From JBGPTF01 sp041490445 (GTDB lineage: Bacteria; Acidobacteriota; Terriglobia; Acidiferrales; UBA7541): 64,000 nucleotides of DNA. A model generated the notes under the pieces. The model saw nothing but the letters and a program-made list of their open reading frames with translations, was not told the origin of the DNA and searched no databases. Positions 57,425-64,000 of the stretch are shown piece by piece; the stretch's first letter is position 1; every line of letters begins with the position of its first letter. A program made the translations under genes and the position numbers. The stretch spans positions 124,001 to 188,000 of the forward strand of contig JBGPTF010000002.1 of assembly GCA_041490445.1 (NCBI GenBank). The letters are read 5' to 3'.

Positions 57425-58027
57425 TCAGGACTTGTGGGAGCGAACGAGCGAGAGAAACTCGTCGCGCGTCTGCTTGTTTTCGCGGAAGGCGCCAAGCATT
57501 GCGCTGGTGACTGCGGAGGAATGCTGCTTCTCGACGCCGCGCATCACCATGCACAAGTGACGCGCTTCGACGATCACGCCGACGCCTTCGGGACTGAGGT
57601 GCTCCTGAATGGCCTTGGCAATCTGGCTGGTCATGCGCTCCTGAATCTGCAGCCGCCGGGAGAACATGTTCACCAGCCGCGCGATCTTGCTCAGCCCGAT
57701 GACCCGCTTGTTCGGGATGTAGGCCACATGACATTTCCCGAAGAATGGCAGCAGGTGATGCTCGCAGAGGCTGAACAGTTCGATATCCTTGACCACCACC
57801 ATCTCGTCATAGCACACGCGAAACGTCGCGCCGTTGAGGAGCTTTTCGGCGTCCTGGCGATAGCCGCTGGTCAGGTAGCGCAGAGCCTTCTCATAGCGCT
57901 CCGGGGTGCGCCGCAGGCCTTCGCGGTCCGGATCTTCGCCCAGCAGAGCGATCATCCGGCGGGCCAAGTCCGCGATCGTCTGTTCCTGTTGCTGGTGCGG
58001 CGTAAGCAATGCCTCGGTTTCGCTCAT
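57425..58027 (-). CDS. folE: GTP cyclohydrolase I (FolE)
   Basis: Converts GTP to 7,8-dihydroneopterin triphosphate. A 200-residue type I enzyme with the zinc ligands in SLCEHHLLPFFGKCHVAYIP and HLCMVMRGV, plus YNKRV-like IPNKRVIGLSKIARLV. It overlaps the preceding PTPS gene by 4 bp (ATGA). With two PTPS-like proteins in the same operon the product probably goes to a pterin such as tetrahydrobiopterin, not only to folate. A GAGAGC/GCTCTC hairpin spans its stop codon without a T-run. Confidence 0.95.
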   Translation of the reverse strand: MSETEALLTPHQQQEQTIADLARRMIALLGEDPDREGLRRTPERYEKALRYLTSGYRQDAEKLLNGATFRVCYDEMVVVKDIELFSLCEHHLLPFFGKCHVAYIPNKRVIGLSKIARLVNMFSRRLQIQERMTSQIAKAIQEHLSPEGVGVIVEARHLCMVMRGVEKQHSSAVTSAMLGAFRENKQTRDEFLSLVRSHKS

Positions 58028-58449
58028 CGTGAGCCCCCTGTTGAATCGCCTGCGTACTCAAAACTATTCAGGCTGGTTTCTTCCACGCGGACACGCTCGA
58101 GCCGCGCGTGGGGAAACGGCTTGAGCCGTTCGAAAATCTCGACACAGAGATTCTCGGTCGTCGGCACGTGTTCGCAGAAGGCGGGAACCTCTTCATTCAG
58201 GTACTTGTGGTCGAACGCCTCGATCACTTCGCGCTCGACGAAGGGATCGAGGTCCGCAAGGTTCGCGATCATGCCCGTGGCCGGATCCGCCGGCCCAGCC
58301 ATCGTCACTTCGACCGTGTAATTGTGGCCGTGGCCGTAGGGGTTGCTGCACTTGCCGTAGGTGCGCCGGTTTTCGTCTTCGCTCAGGCGCGGGCTGTGCA
58401 AACGATGCGAGGCAGCAAAACGATAGCGGCGTGTCAGAGACAGTTTCAT
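58024..58449 (-). CDS. 6-pyruvoyl-tetrahydropterin synthase homologue (second copy)
   Basis: A 141-residue PTPS/QueD-fold protein. Zinc His ligands are in ASHRLHS and NPYGHGHNYTVEV, the catalytic Cys is in YGKCSNP, and the later acid/His pair is in FDHKYLNEEVP and PTTENLCVEIF. The KCxNPxGHGHNY form resembles the eukaryote-like PTPS type used for biopterin. Start at 58449 excludes six non-similar residues. It overlaps both neighbours by 4 bp. How it divides labour with the copy upstream is unknown; QueD activity cannot be excluded. Confidence 0.88.
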   Translation of the reverse strand: MKLSLTRRYRFAASHRLHSPRLSEDENRRTYGKCSNPYGHGHNYTVEVTMAGPADPATGMIANLADLDPFVEREVIEAFDHKYLNEEVPAFCEHVPTTENLCVEIFERLKPFPHARLERVRVEETSLNSFEYAGDSTGGSR

Positions 58450-58859
58450 CGACCGTCTCCCGTGCAATCCACGAACAGGTCCGGCGATTCATACAGCCGC
58501 ACGCGGTCCAGCCGTCCCCTGGTGATTTTCGGAGCGAGCAACTTCCAGATGACCGTGGCGATGTTTTCGCAGGTCGGAATCTGTCCTGCAAGTTCGGGCA
58601 CCTCGTGGTTGAGCGAGCGATGGTCCATGCGGTCCACGATTTCTTTTTGCAGGATCGCCTTCAGCTCCTTCAAGTCGAGGACCATACCGGTTGCCGGATC
58701 GGGCTCGCCGGCAATCGTCACTTCCAAGACGTAATTGTGGCCGTGCCCGTGCGGGTTGTTGCACTTCCCGAAGATGCGGCGGTTCTCCTCGGCGGAGAGA
58801 TTCGGATTGTGATAAAAGTGCGCCGCCGAGAATTCAATTTTGCGCGTGACTCGAATCAT
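58446..58859 (-). CDS. 6-pyruvoyl-tetrahydropterin synthase homologue (first copy)
   Basis: A 137-residue PTPS-fold protein with AAHFYHN, FGKCNNPHGHGHNYVLEV (Cys plus the zinc HxH), MDHRSLNHEVPEL and PTCENIATVIW. All metal and catalytic positions are present. It is clearly related to the adjacent copy but diverged outside the motifs, so the pair is an old tandem duplication. The start at 58859 overlaps the glycosyltransferase stop by 4 bp. Together with folE this is a compact pterin operon. Confidence 0.88.
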   Translation of the reverse strand: MIRVTRKIEFSAAHFYHNPNLSAEENRRIFGKCNNPHGHGHNYVLEVTIAGEPDPATGMVLDLKELKAILQKEIVDRMDHRSLNHEVPELAGQIPTCENIATVIWKLLAPKITRGRLDRVRLYESPDLFVDCTGDGR

Positions 58860-59884
58860 CGTATGCGAGCGGGATACTCGCGTCCTTTCCAAACGATCGT
58901 TCCGCGGGTGCTTTTCCATGCGGAGGTTGCGAGCGCAGCGGCATACAGCAAGACCGCAGGTACATAGTATAAGATGAGCCGCGCCGGATAACGATTCCTC
59001 CGCAGTTCAGCGGCGTAGACAGCGTGACGCCCCGCCAGAAGCAGCAGACCGAAGGCCAGCAAGGCCTGTCCGACGGGCCGCGTGCTTTCCAGAGCGCCCG
59101 CAAAGAGCAGCGCCAGCGCGAGCCAGGGCACCACGGCGATCAACTCCTTAGCGACGGCCTTGCCGGAGCCGCCCAGCAAGAAAAACAAATTCTTGGCCCA
59201 GCCTTGCCACATGGCACGAAACGAGCGGTACATCCGCGTGCGCGCGATTCCCTGCCCCGGCGCGAAATAGATCGCATAGCCGGCACGCTTCAGCCGGCGC
59301 GCCAGCGCGACGTCTTCGAGCACTTCTCCGGCGACCGCGGTGTGTCCTCCAACCGCGGCATACCCTTCGCGGCGCACGAGAAGGTACTGCCCATTGGCGG
59401 CAGCGTCCGGCAACTCGGCGTTGTTCACCCGCGCGAAAGGAAACTTCTCCGCGAGGCGGCAATAGATGAACGGAATCAGCGCGCGCTCGAAGGCGCTGCG
59501 CATCTCCTGCTCGGGCGAATACGAAACCATCGCCGCGGCGCGCGCTTCGGCGTCCGCCAGCGCGCGCGCTGTCGAGCCGGGCAAATGCTCGGTATCCGCA
59601 TCGGTGAACAGCAGCCACTCTCCACGCGCTGCGCTCGCGCCGATGGCCGCTGCACGATTCTTGCCGACCCAGCCCGAAGGAAGCTCGTGCGTCTCCAGCA
59701 CGCGGAGGTTCGGCAGCCGCGCCTGCAACTCTGACAGGACGGCGCCGGTGCCGTCGGTGGATTGGTCATTGACAACGATCACTTCCAGAACCTCCGGCTG
59801 CCCGGCGAGCGATTCCACCGCGCGGGCGATGTTTGCCTCTTCGTCGCGCGCGGGCACGATAGCGGAAACTGTAGGTTGGTTCAT
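58856..59884 (-). CDS. Family 2 glycosyltransferase with C-terminal membrane helices
   Basis: A 342-residue GT-A fold enzyme. N-terminal SAIVPARDEEANIARAVESL, EVIVVNDQSTDGT (nucleotide binding) and LLFTDADTEH (DxD) are followed by EDVALARRLKRAGY (acceptor ED). QGWAKNLFFLLGG precedes two to four hydrophobic helices near the end. It is the first gene of a four-gene overlapping operon with two PTPS homologues and folE, an unusual partnership that hints at a glycosylated pterin, though it may simply be co-transcribed. Divergent from tlpA. Confidence 0.85.
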   Translation of the reverse strand: MNQPTVSAIVPARDEEANIARAVESLAGQPEVLEVIVVNDQSTDGTGAVLSELQARLPNLRVLETHELPSGWVGKNRAAAIGASAARGEWLLFTDADTEHLPGSTARALADAEARAAAMVSYSPEQEMRSAFERALIPFIYCRLAEKFPFARVNNAELPDAAANGQYLLVRREGYAAVGGHTAVAGEVLEDVALARRLKRAGYAIYFAPGQGIARTRMYRSFRAMWQGWAKNLFFLLGGSGKAVAKELIAVVPWLALALLFAGALESTRPVGQALLAFGLLLLAGRHAVYAAELRRNRYPARLILYYVPAVLLYAAALATSAWKSTRGTIVWKGREYPARIR

Positions 59885-59931
59885 TTGAGTGGCCGGGACG
59901 GTTTCAACTCGCCGGAGACACGCGAACCTTA

Positions 59932-59937
59932 TATTAT
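59932..59937 (+). promoter_or_regulatory. TATTAT box 6 nt before the thioredoxin-like gene
   Basis: TATTAT followed by AGGCGC and TTG at 59944. The same spacing as at 41272 and 52382, consistent with a leaderless message. No Shine-Dalgarno. Confidence 0.5.
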
Positions 59938-59943
59938 AGGCGC

Positions 59944-60477
59944 TTGGAAGATGGGTTGAAGAAGAAACTGCTCACGGTCGTGGTGCTTGCATTTATCGCC
60001 GGGCTGCTGGTCCTGTTCGCCGCTCCGGAGTATCGCCAGGGCGAACCGAGCCTTGCCGGCAAGGCCGCTAAACAATTCTCCTTCACGCTCGACGGAAAGC
60101 CCGCGACGCTGGCCGATCTGCGCGGCAAAGTGGTCGTCTTGAATTTCTGGGCGACCTGGTGTCCGCCGTGCGTCGAAGAGGCGCCTTCGCTGAACCAGTT
60201 GCAGATGGCCATCGGACCGCGCGGGGGAACTGTGCTGGGCGTGAGTGTGGACGAGGAACAGGGGGCGTACGACAAATTCCTCCAGGAACACCAGATCCGC
60301 TTCCCGACGTATCGCGATCCTTCGAAACAGATCGCGCTCTCCTACGGCACGACGATGTATCCCGAGACGTACATCATCGACCGCGACGGGCGCCTCGCGC
60401 GAAAAATCATCGGGCCGCAGGATTGGGCCAGCCCGGAGATGGTGGCGTATCTGGATACGCTGCTTCCTTCGAAGTAA
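59944..60477 (+). CDS. TlpA/ResA-like thiol-disulfide oxidoreductase
   Basis: A 177-residue membrane-anchored thioredoxin-fold protein. An N-terminal helix (KKLLTVVVLAFIAGLLVLF) is followed by the active site WATWCPPCVEEAP (Cys73/Cys76) and the cis-Pro region TMYPETYIIDRDG. Likely reduces extracytoplasmic disulfides, for instance in cytochrome c maturation. TTG start at 59944, directly after a TATTAT box; a normal site is absent. It is divergent from the glycosyltransferase operon by 59 bp. Confidence 0.88.
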   Translation: MEDGLKKKLLTVVVLAFIAGLLVLFAAPEYRQGEPSLAGKAAKQFSFTLDGKPATLADLRGKVVVLNFWATWCPPCVEEAPSLNQLQMAIGPRGGTVLGVSVDEEQGAYDKFLQEHQIRFPTYRDPSKQIALSYGTTMYPETYIIDRDGRLARKIIGPQDWASPEMVAYLDTLLPSK

Positions 60478-60492
60478 GCTCCCATTCCCGAT

Positions 60493-60519
60493 TTGAATCT
60501 GACGAAATAAGTTTATGAT
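60493..60519 (+). promoter_or_regulatory. Promoter-like pair upstream of the micro-ORF
   Basis: TTGAAT (60493-60498) and TATGAT (60514-60519) are spaced by 15 nt, or 16 if the -35 is TTTGAA. The -10 is followed by CCC, as in the other TATAAT-type boxes of this window. Confidence 0.4.
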
Positions 60520-60606
60520 CCCCTGGCGGCCTTGATTGATGCTGGTTTCAGCATGGGGCTTGCACGATTGCCAAATTCATTGGCTCATGAACAGGAGAGG
60601 AGTACG

Positions 60607-60705
60607 ATGCGCGCGCAAAGGTTGGAAATCGGAAATGCCAGTGAATTCGCAATCCTGCACGCGAAGGCATCCCTTACATACGCACTGCGCGGAGAACACC
60701 TATGA
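60607..60705 (+). CDS. 32-residue micro-ORF coupled to the next gene
   Basis: Reads MRAQRLEIGNASEFAILHAK and continues to GEHL with stop. A very strong AGGAGAGGAG lies 4 nt before the ATG. Its stop overlaps the next gene's ATG (ATGA), so it may drive translation of the secreted protein that follows. No similarity recognised; it could be a leader peptide or a small protein of its own. Confidence 0.5.
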   Translation: MRAQRLEIGNASEFAILHAKASLTYALRGEHL

Positions 60706-61094
60706 ACAAAGTGAGATCGACAATCAGTATAGTCTTATTCGCCAGCACTATCGCGTGGGCACAGCATGGCACCGCTCCGGGTGGCTACTATCCAATGGGC
60801 TATCAAGGAGATACTTGGACCGGCACAGTGACAGCGGTGAACGACAGTACTCGCGAGATCACGCTGAGTTACACCAAGGGCGACAAAACGGAGACGTTTA
60901 CCGGGATATTGCAAGCAGGCTTCAGCCTCAAGACGAAGGACGGCTCCATGCACGAAGTGAAGCCTTCCGAAATTCCACTTGGCACGCGACTGGTGGTGTA
61001 CTACAAGCCGGATGCCAAGAAGGTGGCTGAGAAGAAGGTCAATTTTTACGAGATTTTCAAACTCACTACTGCCCCGGAGCCCAAAAAGAAATAA
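60702..61094 (+). CDS. Small secreted hypothetical protein
   Basis: A 130-residue protein with signal peptide (MNKVRSTISIVLFASTIAWA) and mature part of one beta-rich domain. It opens with a Gly/Tyr-rich stretch (HGTAPGGYYPMGYQGD), then TWTGTVTAVNDSTREITLSY resembles an OB-like or copper/metal-binding repeat. It ends in a Lys-rich tail (EPKKK). Unknown family. CGGAGAACACC precedes the ATG, which also overlaps the stop of the micro-ORF. It has no same-strand partner downstream. Confidence 0.65.
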   Translation: MNKVRSTISIVLFASTIAWAQHGTAPGGYYPMGYQGDTWTGTVTAVNDSTREITLSYTKGDKTETFTGILQAGFSLKTKDGSMHEVKPSEIPLGTRLVVYYKPDAKKVAEKKVNFYEIFKLTTAPEPKKK

Positions 61095-61355
61095 CGCCGT
61101 AGATAGCGTCCTCAGCGTGAATGCTGGTTAGCCTCTGCCACAAAGGCATCCATGTGAATCGACGTCTGTTTCGTTGGCAGGTATCTTCGGCCGTTGATAC
61201 TTGACGGTGGTCTCTTCATGCCATATGTCCCTCTGTTGAGAAACTGGTCGTGAGACTCGGCTCCCCGAGACGAATAGTCGCACCGCAGATGTACAGAACG
61301 TGGCTGTTCGCACGCCAAGTTTATTTCGGCGAGACCTCTTACCCCACTCGAAACA

Positions 61356-62609
61356 TTACTCGTAGCGAAGGGCTTCCACAGGGTCAAGCCGCGAAGCGCG
61401 AATCGCGGGAATCAGTCCGCTGAACAGGCCGACGAGCAGCAGAACGGCGGTCGAGAGACCGAGCGTCATCCAGGAAATTTGCATGTGGATGTCCACCTTG
61501 CCGGTGGTGTCTTCATAGGCGGGGCCGAGGAACGGCAGGGTGCCGATGAGGAAGGCGATTCCCTCGCTCACCAGCATGCCGATGAAGCCGCCCAGCAGGG
61601 TGAGTGCGAGACCCTCTGCAAGGAACTGCGTGCGAATGTGCGAGCGCCGGGCGCCGAGGGCGCGCCGCAGGCCGATCTCGCGGATGCGCTCGTTCACGGA
61701 GACGAGCATGATGTTCATCACGCCGACCCCGCCGATGCCGAGCGTCATCGCACCCACGAAAAGCAGCAGCGCTTCGACGCCGATGGTGATGCCTTCCATG
61801 ATCGGCTTGAATTCCTCGCGGCCGTTCATCAGGATGGCGCGCTTGTCGGTGGGCAGAAAGCGCTGGCGCTGGGCGATGATCTCCCGCACCTGCTGCATGG
61901 CTTGCGCTTCGAACTGCGGCGCGGCGGGCTCAAAGACGATGACGCTGGCGTAGCGCGCGTTCCACATGTTGGCGGCGGTGGTGTAGGGAATCCAGGCGGA
62001 GTCGTCGTCGCTGGTGAAGTAGTTGCTGTCCTGAAATTTCCGGTCCATCGTGCCGATGACGGTGAAGCGCACGCCGGTGATGTGGACCGTCTCGCCGACG
62101 GCAGGGCGCCCCGCAAAGATTTTCTTGCGGAGGTCGCCGCCGAGAAAGACGACGCGGCGGCGCTCGGCGATGTCTTCAGGGCTGATCCAGCGGCCTTCCG
62201 CGGTAACTTCGTTACGCATCTCGCCATATTCCGGATAGACGCCGCGGATGGCCGTATTCGAAAGCCGGTCTTCGTAGGAAATGTCGAGGAAACGGACCGT
62301 CTCCGGGCAAACTTGTTTGACGAGCGTGGCTTGCGCGCGAATTTGCGCGACGTCCTCCATCTCAAAGCGCACGCGCTGGCCCGCGCGCTCGCCGCCGGCC
62401 TGCTCGCTGGTGGTGCCGGGCCACGCGACCACGGCGCCTTTGCCGAACGCGTCAAACGTGTACATCAGGACAGAACGGAAACCGGAGCCGTAGGAAAGCA
62501 GCAACGTCACGGCGACGATGCCCCAGACGATTCCGAGCATTGTCAGAATACTCCGCATCGGCTGCCGGCGCAGCGCCACCCACGCCTGGACGAGGATTTC
62601 GCGCAGCAT
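61356..62609 (-). CDS. MacB-type ABC transporter permease (FtsX fold)
   Basis: A 417-residue permease with an N-terminal helix (SILTMLGIVWGIVAVTLLLSYG), a large periplasmic MacB_PCD domain (about 45-260) and three C-terminal helices of the FtsX domain (LLLFVGAMTLGIGGVGVMNIMLV, ERIREIGLRRALGA). The conserved RIREIGLRRALGARR loop contacts the ATPase. Starts immediately after the stop of the partner permease, with GGCAGGAGGCTAG upstream. Exports a drug, peptide or lipoprotein; substrate unknown. The ATPase is not visible here. Confidence 0.92.
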   Translation of the reverse strand: MLREILVQAWVALRRQPMRSILTMLGIVWGIVAVTLLLSYGSGFRSVLMYTFDAFGKGAVVAWPGTTSEQAGGERAGQRVRFEMEDVAQIRAQATLVKQVCPETVRFLDISYEDRLSNTAIRGVYPEYGEMRNEVTAEGRWISPEDIAERRRVVFLGGDLRKKIFAGRPAVGETVHITGVRFTVIGTMDRKFQDSNYFTSDDDSAWIPYTTAANMWNARYASVIVFEPAAPQFEAQAMQQVREIIAQRQRFLPTDKRAILMNGREEFKPIMEGITIGVEALLLFVGAMTLGIGGVGVMNIMLVSVNERIREIGLRRALGARRSHIRTQFLAEGLALTLLGGFIGMLVSEGIAFLIGTLPFLGPAYEDTTGKVDIHMQISWMTLGLSTAVLLLVGLFSGLIPAIRASRLDPVEALRYE

Positions 62610-63869
62610 CTAGCCTCCTGCCTCGAAGCGCAGGGCTTCAATCGGGTCCACGGCCGCCGCTCGCCGCGCCGGATACACGGCGGAAAGCACTGCCACCGTG
62701 CCGAGCAACAAGAACGAGACCAGACCCGTCTGCCAGGTCATCAGCAGGCCGTCGAAAAACGGCGCCTTGGGGAACAGGCCCACGAGCAGGCTCAGGGAAT
62801 ACGCCACGCCGAGGCCAATCCCGCCGCTGAGGAACACGATGAGCATCGTCTCCACAAAGAACTGACTGACAATCGCGCGGCGGGTGGCGCCGATGGCCTT
62901 GCGCACGCCGATTTCGCGGGTCCGCTCGCGCACGGCGACCAGCATCACATTCATCACGCCCAGCCCGCCGAGAAACAGCGTGACCACGCCCACGGCGCCG
63001 AGAAAATATTTCATCCCGTCGATGACTAGCTGATTCGCCTGCGCATTCTTCACCGTGTCCCAGATTCCCGCGGCCTCCTTGTCGTGCGGATCAAAGTTGT
63101 GGAGAAGGCCGAGAGCCGCCCGCACCTGCCGGACGCAATCTTCGTGCAGAGCCAGGGACTTCGGCGCGACAAGCAGGCGATCCACCGTGTGGGGAGGATG
63201 GCTTGGCGGCTTGTTCGGGAAATCGCGGGCGACCGCGCGGAACGGAATGAAGATCTTGCGAATGTCCATGCCGTCGTAGCTGGAGTTCTGGTCTTTCTCC
63301 TTCATCACGCCGATCACCGCGTAAGGAATGTTGTTCATCCAGATGGTTTCTCCCAGCGCGGGGCGGCCGCCGAAGAGCTGTTTCTTCGCGTCGCTGCCTA
63401 GAAACGCCACGCGCGCGGCAATGTCGTCATCCTGCTCGTTGTAGAAGCGCCCTTCCGCAACCTGAATGCTGCGGATCTCGGTAAAGGGGGGGAGCGAGCC
63501 TTCCACCAGAATCGTGCCGCTGTTGTACACGCTCCGGACCGAAGCGTTGTTGCCGAGTTCGGGCATCACGTACCGGCAGGCAGGCGATTGATCGCGCACG
63601 GGGATGTAATCATCTTCGAGCCACCAAATCTGGCGGCCGGCGCGCTGGCCACCCGCCTGCAGGCTGGTGCGGCCCGAGAAAACGATCATCACGTCTTTGC
63701 CGAAGGTTTCGTGCTGCCGTTTGAGGCCGCTGCCGAGGCCGTCGGTCGCCGCCACCATGATCGTGATCGAGAAAATCCCCCAGGCAATACCGAACATGGT
63801 GAGGAACGTACGGAGCTTATGCGCCCAGAGCGTCCGCAGGGTGTCCGTCAACAAATCGCGAAAAACCAT
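62610..63869 (-). CDS. MacB-type ABC transporter permease (FtsX fold), second copy
   Basis: A 419-residue paralogue of the adjacent permease with the same layout: helix (TFLTMFGIAWGIFSITIMV), periplasmic domain (about 45-285), then FLGAVGVVTLFLGGLGVMNVMLV and ERTREIGVRKAIGATRRAI. The two likely form a heterodimer as in other tandem MacB permeases. It is 22 bp downstream of an efflux adaptor (partial), so adaptor-permease-permease is the order. The ATPase gene presumably lies beyond the window. Confidence 0.92.
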   Translation of the reverse strand: MVFRDLLTDTLRTLWAHKLRTFLTMFGIAWGIFSITIMVAATDGLGSGLKRQHETFGKDVMIVFSGRTSLQAGGQRAGRQIWWLEDDYIPVRDQSPACRYVMPELGNNASVRSVYNSGTILVEGSLPPFTEIRSIQVAEGRFYNEQDDDIAARVAFLGSDAKKQLFGGRPALGETIWMNNIPYAVIGVMKEKDQNSSYDGMDIRKIFIPFRAVARDFPNKPPSHPPHTVDRLLVAPKSLALHEDCVRQVRAALGLLHNFDPHDKEAAGIWDTVKNAQANQLVIDGMKYFLGAVGVVTLFLGGLGVMNVMLVAVRERTREIGVRKAIGATRRAIVSQFFVETMLIVFLSGGIGLGVAYSLSLLVGLFPKAPFFDGLLMTWQTGLVSFLLLGTVAVLSAVYPARRAAAVDPIEALRFEAGG

Positions 63870-63891
63870 CGCTCCCCCGTTGCGCGGAAGG

Positions 63892-64000
63892 CTATTGCAG
63901 GACGACCTTCTGGCCCTCCTGTAAGCCGGCGACGATTTCCGCTTTGATCCCGTTCGTGATCCCGAGCTTCACGGGAATCTTGCGCCGCCCGGTGTCGCCC
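63892..64000 (-). CDS. Efflux periplasmic adaptor (MacA/HlyD-like), C-terminal fragment
   Basis: Only the last 36 codons are in the window: GRRKIPVKLGITNGIKAEI followed by VAGLQEGQKVVLQ. This is the conserved C-terminal strand of membrane-fusion proteins (pattern VxLGxxxGxxxEIxxGLxxGxxVV). The rest lies beyond the right edge. Confidence 0.85.
   Translation of the reverse strand, partial: GDTGRRKIPVKLGITNGIKAEIVAGLQEGQKVVLQ

Noticed and set aside
61479..63029. 516-codon frame opposite the MacB permeases
   Set aside because: His/Asp/Arg-rich shadow frame spanning two real genes and their junction.

Overview
The window is high-GC bacterial chromosome with dense, mostly single-copy housekeeping and metabolic genes. 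Several features together point to an Acidobacteriota genome (inference, not proof). These are a Ser/Thr kinase fused to a TolB-like region and TPRs, a fragment of the acidobacterial-type FtsX/MacB permease N-terminus, an AMIN/STN/HEAT protein, a DUF1343 (NamZ) plus NagZ-beta-lactamase fusion pair, and many small secreted or membrane hypotheticals. There is no rRNA, CRISPR array, prophage or intact transposon. The only RNA gene is one tRNA-Arg(ACG).

Layout. 0-5 kb: hrcA-grpE-dnaJ heat-shock operon (dnaJ cut by the window edge), a cytosine-deaminase-like enzyme and an exported M13 metallopeptidase. 5-9 kb: accessory patch with a lower-GC secreted TPR/HEAT protein and a decayed IS1380-type transposase. 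9-26 kb: aldehyde dehydrogenase, a cold-shock gene with a terminator-like hairpin in its leader, two DoxX-like proteins, an exported amidohydrolase and amidase, a receptor-type kinase, DinB-like proteins, a secreted protein with three six-cysteine repeats, and a pair of near-identical intergenic elements. 24-33 kb: a stress-flavoured cluster of universal stress protein, CBS-pair protein, pseudo-receiver, phosphoribosyltransferase plus hydrolase, GroEL without GroES, GalT, a frameshifted WrbA-like flavodoxin and a UbiA prenyltransferase. 33-37 kb: reductive pyrimidine catabolism (preT-preA divergent from a dihydropyrimidinase). 37-42 kb: secreted hypothetical, AMIN/STN/HEAT protein, PilZ and zinc-ribbon membrane protein.

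42-55 kb is the most coherent functional block. It holds a BadF-type sugar kinase, a sodium-solute symporter, an APC permease, NamZ, a NagZ-beta-lactamase fusion, MurQ and MurA, so together they could release, import, phosphorylate and reroute peptidoglycan amino sugars. 55-60 kb holds rpsO-pnp and an overlapping glycosyltransferase / two PTPS paralogues / folE pterin operon. 60-64 kb has a TlpA-like thioredoxin, a small secreted protein preceded by a coupled micro-ORF, and a MacB-type efflux permease pair with the end of its periplasmic adaptor.

Several genes have a TATAAT-like box exactly 6 nt before the start codon, which suggests leaderless transcription. All assignments come from reading motifs and overall resemblance; no database search was run.
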